Positions 60,431 to 64,000 of a stretch of 64,000 nt of DNA are shown here, one piece after another. The DNA comes from an uncultured Bacillota bacterium. Its GTDB lineage: Bacteria > Bacillota > Clostridia > Oscillospirales > Oscillospiraceae. The stretch spans positions 29,442-93,441 of the forward strand of contig CANEFX010000009.1 in NCBI GenBank assembly GCA_947426945.1, given 5' to 3'. Below the pieces are notes generated by a model that saw nothing but the letters and a program-made list of their open reading frames with translations, made no database searches and was not told where the DNA came from. The position numbers and the translations under genes were made by a program. Numbering within the stretch: position 1 is the stretch's first letter; every line of letters starts with the position of its first letter.

Positions 60431-60910
60431 ATGCCCAGCAATCACACAGCCAACTATCAGCTCAGCCAGTGGGTAAAGCAGGACAAGGTCCTGATGGAGG
60501 ACTTCAACGCGGACAACGCCAAAATTGACGCGGCCCTGAAGGCCGGGGCGGACGCCCGGGCGGCTATGGCCGCCACCCTGTCCACCCGGGGCAACTGCCG
60601 GGTGGTGTACGGCAGCTACACCGGCAGCGGCCTGTCCGGGGAAGCCCATCCCACTACCCTCACCTTTGACAGGCCCCCTGTGGCGGTATTTATCTTTCCG
60701 TCCGCCAACACCGGCGGGTACCTCGGGATACCGATCCTGCGGGGGACGTCATCCTTCTATTCCTCTCCTACAGACCCCTACTCCGGCTGTGTCGTGAACT
60801 GGAGCGGAAACAGCGTCTCCTGGTACAGCTACGACGGCCGTACCGGATATCAGCTCGCCCAGCGGGACACCACGTACGTATACGCCGCCTTCCTGCCGGC
60901 GGATGAATAA
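60431..60910 (+). CDS. Orphan phage tail-type protein, function unknown
   Basis: A 159-residue protein. The N-terminus NYQLSQWVKQDKVLMEDFNA, then DNAKIDAALKAGADARA, is the helix-forming start seen in tail-fibre-like or tail-associated proteins of clostridial prophages. The C-terminal ~100 residues are beta-rich with many Gly, Tyr and Ser (RVVYGSYTGSGLSGEAHPTT). No other phage gene is beside it, so it is probably a domesticated or stray gene. AAGGAGG precedes the ATG, and a terminator follows at once. Confidence 0.75.
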   Translation: MPSNHTANYQLSQWVKQDKVLMEDFNADNAKIDAALKAGADARAAMAATLSTRGNCRVVYGSYTGSGLSGEAHPTTLTFDRPPVAVFIFPSANTGGYLGIPILRGTSSFYSSPTDPYSGCVVNWSGNSVSWYSYDGRTGYQLAQRDTTYVYAAFLPADE

Positions 60911-60911
60911 A

Positions 60912-60940
60912 GGAAAGCCCCCGAGGGGGCTTTCCTTTTA
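60912..60940. terminator. Bidirectional terminator between the phage-like and SLH genes
   Basis: Stem GGAAAGCCCCC (60912-60922) / GGGGGCTTTCC (60925-60935) followed by TTTTA, with Ts also on the minus side (TTTCCTTTATTC). It lies between convergent genes. Confidence 0.88.
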
Positions 60941-60956
60941 TAAACGTGGAATTAGC

Positions 60957-63900
60957 TTACAGAGCCGAGCTGGGACCGGGGATATTGTACATGACACCGT
61001 TGATCTCCACATAGTAAGTGACAAGACCAGCCTGAATCACGCCGCCGGGAATGGTGGCGCTGTTGGCCCAGTTCTGGCCGACCACTGTGGTGACGGTACC
61101 AGTAGCAGCTACGACCTCAGTTCCGAAGATGGACCGGCCGATGACCCGGTAGGTAAGGGTCTTGGCGGTGGTCTCGTTCGCGGTCAGCTTCACTCTCACG
61201 CAGTAGTTGCTGCTGCCAAGGTCATAGACGTAGGCGCTGCTCACGTTCGCAACCTGAGGTCCGGACACGTTGGCGCCGGCGTACACCTGGTCGCGGAAGA
61301 TGACGGTCTTGGCGAAGCCGGTGTTCTTGTCGGCGATGATGGCAATCTTGGCCCCATCGGTGAGGGTGGAGTCAACCTGGTTGTCGTTGCCGAGAGCAGC
61401 CAGGGCGGAGGCGGCGGTGGGATACAGGTTGTACTTGCCGTCGGTGTCGTCCTTGCCGTTCACGAAGAACTTGGTATCGCCGGTGATGAGCACGTACTGG
61501 TTGTTGTTCGTGGCGCTCAGGTACAGGGTGTTGCCGCTGAGGGTCACCTTGGTGGCGCTGCCGTCGGCAGCCAGGGTGTAGGTGCCGTAGCCGTTATCCT
61601 TGTAAGCCTGAGTGTTGTAGGGGCCAGTCCTGTTGTCAAGGCTGGTGCGGTCGTCGAACCTCTGCTCCATCTTGGTGATGAAGCCCTTGGCGTCGTAGGT
61701 GGCCTTGTACAGGGTGTGGGCGCTCAGGGGAGCCAGAGCGGTGTTCTCGTCCAATCCGCCGCCCGCGATCCAGCGGACCAGGGAGTTGACGGTGATGACC
61801 TCGTTGGAGTCGGCGTTGATGGCGTCGTACTGATAGACATACTTCTTGATGTCGCTGTCATAGTAGCTGCCGGTGATGCCGGAGGTCAGGTAGACCATGT
61901 TGTTGGCGGCTCCGCCGTCCTCGCCGATAACCACGGCGTAGGTCACATAGCCGTTCTTGTCGTACAGACCGAACACGTTGAAGGTGTTGGCCACGCCGGT
62001 GCTGGCAGTGCCGTCAGCGCGGATGGTGCCGGTCCTGGGATCAATGTTGACGTTCTTGATGCCGGTGGTCACGCCGTTGACCTCGTCAATGCGGACAGCG
62101 CTGCCGGTAGTCTTGGTCTTTACGGCGATGTAGACGGAGTTGTCGTTGCCGTAGACAAAGGTGGGCGCGGAATCACCGCGGACAATGTAGGAGGTGCTGG
62201 CTCCAGAGGCGGGGGAGGCAACATTCTGGGAAGACATGGTGGCGTAGATGCTGTTCACCTTACCGGCCTCATAAGCGGGGGTAGTGGTGGTCAGGTTACG
62301 GTTCTCGGCAAACTGGCGGTTGCTCAGGTTGCTGATGACATAGGTGCCGTCGGCGTCCACGGTGTAGTCATACCAGGCGTTGACACGGTCATAGCCGCCG
62401 CTGACGCCAACTGTCGCACCAGCGGCCACAATGCCGAAACCGCCCTTGCCCTTGACAGTGACCTCCTTGGAGGTGCCGTCGGGGAAGATGACGAAGGCCT
62501 TGCCGGAGGTGTTGCCCCAGTTGACGGAGTTGGGATTGTAACCAACCACGAAGAACACGTTCTCAGCGGCGGTCACGTTCTTGATGCCCAGCAGGTAGCC
62601 GTAGCTGTCCAGAAGCAGGTCATAGCGGTAGCCGTCCAGCTGCTGGCTGCTGTTGCTGTAGTCATACAGATACTCGGGGTCGTGATAGGCCTTGGCGGAG
62701 ATCTTGTACTCCTTGCCGTCGGCGGTGACCTGGGTCAGGCGGCCGGCGGTGCCCACGTAATCGGCGGGATCGCTGGGCTTGGAGGAGTAGGCGCTGACAT
62801 AGGCGTCGGAGACCACAACAGGATCGGCGATGGTCTGGACGTCACGGTTGGGGCCGGCCATGGTGACCATCATGTAGTCGTCCTTCTTGTAGCCGGTGAT
62901 GGAGGGGAAGTCCTCCAGCTCCAGCCGCTTGCTGACAGAAACAATGTTGCCTGCGGCATCGCGGCCGGTGTAGACGCTGATGTTCAGGCTCTCGTTGGTG
63001 GTGTTGTAATCAACGATGGCCTGGGCCAGGAAGGTGTGGATCTCCACGATGGTGAGCTCACGATCCTGGGTGTTCACAAACACCTGGGTGAGCACGCCGC
63101 GGGCGGTGGTCTCATCCTTGTCGGAGGCAAAGACCTTGCCGTCGGCGGGTCCGACGGTGACGTCGTTACGGCGGACCAGCTTGTTCTTCTCGGTCTGGGT
63201 GTCGGCAGCGTTCAGCTTGATGCCGTCAACCCAGTAATCCAGGCTGTAGTTGCTGCCGCAGGCCTCGGAACCGATGTCGTCATAGATCTTGCCGCCCTTG
63301 ACGCCCTCGGTGTAGGTGGCGCGGATCAGCTCTTCCTTGGCGTAGGTGCCGATCTTCTTGCCGTCATACTCCCACTGGCGGGAGGGGCGGCCGAAGTCGT
63401 CGGTGGAGTCGATGAGGCGCAGCTTGCCGTTGTACAGGTGCTCGCCCAGCTCCACGGCGTAGCCGTTCAGGCCGTCAGAGCCGCTGCCGGCAGTCTCGGT
63501 GCGCATGATGGCGCCGGAGACGGCGTAGTTGGTGCTGGAACGGACCACGTACTCGCGGTCGCCGCTGATGGTGAAGCTGAGGTCACCGTTGCCGCCAACG
63601 ATGCTCAGACCGTCCTTGGTGTCCACCATGGGGGACTTCAGGGTGTTCAGGGCCAGCTGAGCCACCTGGTTGCGGGTGAGCTTCTCGCTGGGGTTGGAAG
63701 CCACGTCGGCAAACAGACGGATGCGGTTGGCAGCCGCGGTCACAGGGGCGCGCCAGTCGGTGGCGCCCTTGGACAGGTCCTTGTAGCCCAGAGCACGCAG
63801 CATCATGGCCGCGGCCTGGACGGCGGTCAGGGACTGCTGGCCGCCATAAGTGGTGGCGCTGGTGCCGGAGGTGAGGCCGTTCTCATAACAGGCGGCCACG

Positions 63901-64000
63901 TACTTGTCGGCCCAGGGCGCAACGTCGGTGTAGGGGTGAGTACCGACATAGTTGTCGGCAGCCTCGTTGCCCAGCACCAGCTTGGCCATGATGACGGCCA
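60957..64000 (-). CDS. SLH-domain surface-layer-type protein, 5' end outside the window
   Basis: At least 1013 residues; the frame is still open at base 64000, so the signal peptide and first SLH repeat lie beyond the edge (codons before the ATG at 63989 continue in frame as A-V-I). Visible SLH repeats are VGTHPYTDVAPWADKYVAAC with GLTSGTSATTYGGQQSLTAV, and a shorter one near FADVASNPSEKLTRNQVAQL. The remaining ~850 residues are beta-rich with abundant Thr, Ser, Asn, Gly and Tyr and few Cys, as in S-layer proteins. SLH domains bind pyruvylated wall polymer. It ends in a beta segment, with no LPxTG anchor. Confidence 0.93.
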   Translation of the reverse strand, partial: AVIMAKLVLGNEAADNYVGTHPYTDVAPWADKYVAACYENGLTSGTSATTYGGQQSLTAVQAAAMMLRALGYKDLSKGATDWRAPVTAAANRIRLFADVASNPSEKLTRNQVAQLALNTLKSPMVDTKDGLSIVGGNGDLSFTISGDREYVVRSSTNYAVSGAIMRTETAGSGSDGLNGYAVELGEHLYNGKLRLIDSTDDFGRPSRQWEYDGKKIGTYAKEELIRATYTEGVKGGKIYDDIGSEACGSNYSLDYWVDGIKLNAADTQTEKNKLVRRNDVTVGPADGKVFASDKDETTARGVLTQVFVNTQDRELTIVEIHTFLAQAIVDYNTTNESLNISVYTGRDAAGNIVSVSKRLELEDFPSITGYKKDDYMMVTMAGPNRDVQTIADPVVVSDAYVSAYSSKPSDPADYVGTAGRLTQVTADGKEYKISAKAYHDPEYLYDYSNSSQQLDGYRYDLLLDSYGYLLGIKNVTAAENVFFVVGYNPNSVNWGNTSGKAFVIFPDGTSKEVTVKGKGGFGIVAAGATVGVSGGYDRVNAWYDYTVDADGTYVISNLSNRQFAENRNLTTTTPAYEAGKVNSIYATMSSQNVASPASGASTSYIVRGDSAPTFVYGNDNSVYIAVKTKTTGSAVRIDEVNGVTTGIKNVNIDPRTGTIRADGTASTGVANTFNVFGLYDKNGYVTYAVVIGEDGGAANNMVYLTSGITGSYYDSDIKKYVYQYDAINADSNEVITVNSLVRWIAGGGLDENTALAPLSAHTLYKATYDAKGFITKMEQRFDDRTSLDNRTGPYNTQAYKDNGYGTYTLAADGSATKVTLSGNTLYLSATNNNQYVLITGDTKFFVNGKDDTDGKYNLYPTAASALAALGNDNQVDSTLTDGAKIAIIADKNTGFAKTVIFRDQVYAGANVSGPQVANVSSAYVYDLGSSNYCVRVKLTANETTAKTLTYRVIGRSIFGTEVVAATGTVTTVVGQNWANSATIPGGVIQAGLVTYYVEINGVMYNIPGPSSAL

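Noticed and set aside
60431..60910. A prophage region
   Set aside because: Only one tail-like gene is seen; neighbours are a hybrid kinase and an SLH protein, with no integrase, attachment repeats or structural genes.
1..64000. CRISPR arrays, tRNA or rRNA genes, and insertion sequences
   Set aside because: No regularly spaced direct repeats, tRNA cloverleaf with a TTCRANNC-type arm, rRNA segments or transposase-like proteins were found by reading both strands.

Overview
The window comes from a GC-rich, endospore-forming, anaerobic member of the Firmicutes (Clostridia). It most resembles a gut Oscillospiraceae/Flavonifractor-type organism. This rests on a GPR spore protease, an SLH-domain surface protein, clostridial 16S-independent housekeeping genes (rpsT, lepA, mnmE, pta), strong GGAGG ribosome sites and the general style of the proteins. 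The genus is an inference; no rRNA or tRNA gene is present. No CRISPR array, insertion sequence or complete prophage was seen.

Layout. 1-3.2 kb: a small membrane-anchored protein and gpr on the minus strand, divergent rpsT with a TTG start, and a YihY/BrkB membrane protein. 3.4-3.55 kb: a free-standing promoter, stem-loops and terminator that look like an unassigned small RNA. 3.7-12.1 kb: a compact four-gene operon headed by a 1598-residue fusion (HD domain, helical repeats, nucleotidylyltransferase, GNAT-like, phosphoribosyltransferase-like). It is followed by an LDH/MDH-like Rossmann protein, a flavodoxin-type reductase and an unknown protein. This is the least explained part of the window. 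12.2-14.1 kb: a GntR(YtrA-type)/ABC ATPase/permease operon with a palindromic operator. 14.2-24.3 kb: mnmE, a DnaA-box-like cluster, an FAD oxidoreductase, two tandem radical SAM proteins, pta, an XRE regulator, a roughly 200 bp nested palindromic element and lepA.

24.4-42.2 kb is a complete hexuronate catabolic region. It holds kduD-kduI-kdgF-gntR and uxuB-uxuA-dctM-dctQ-dctP (minus strand), and kdgA-kdgK, uxaC-MFS-uxaB-uxaA-HIT (plus strand). Glucuronate and galacturonate (uxaC/uxaB/uxaA/uxuB/uxuA) and unsaturated uronates (kdgF/kduI/kduD) converge on 2-keto-3-deoxygluconate, then KdgK and KdgA give pyruvate and glyceraldehyde 3-phosphate. A 14-bp palindrome (ACTAGTATACTAGT type) sits at the promoters of gntR, dctP and kdgA and is the likely operator of the FadR-type GntR regulator. 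No polysaccharide lyase is present, which suggests scavenging of released uronates.

42.3-64 kb holds mainly envelope and signalling genes. They are a RelB/DinJ-like ribbon-helix-helix protein with a long novel tail, a flotillin, a CDF metal exporter, a response regulator/kinase/HtrA/Nudix operon, an LCP cell-wall ligase, an ECF sigma/anti-sigma-like pair with its own ECF-type promoter, and a Cys-rich FMN hydroxyacid oxidoreductase. A MATE exporter with a MerR-type 19-bp-spacer promoter follows, then a 1129-residue hybrid sensor kinase, an orphan phage-tail-like protein, and the C-terminal part of a large SLH surface protein that runs off the window end.
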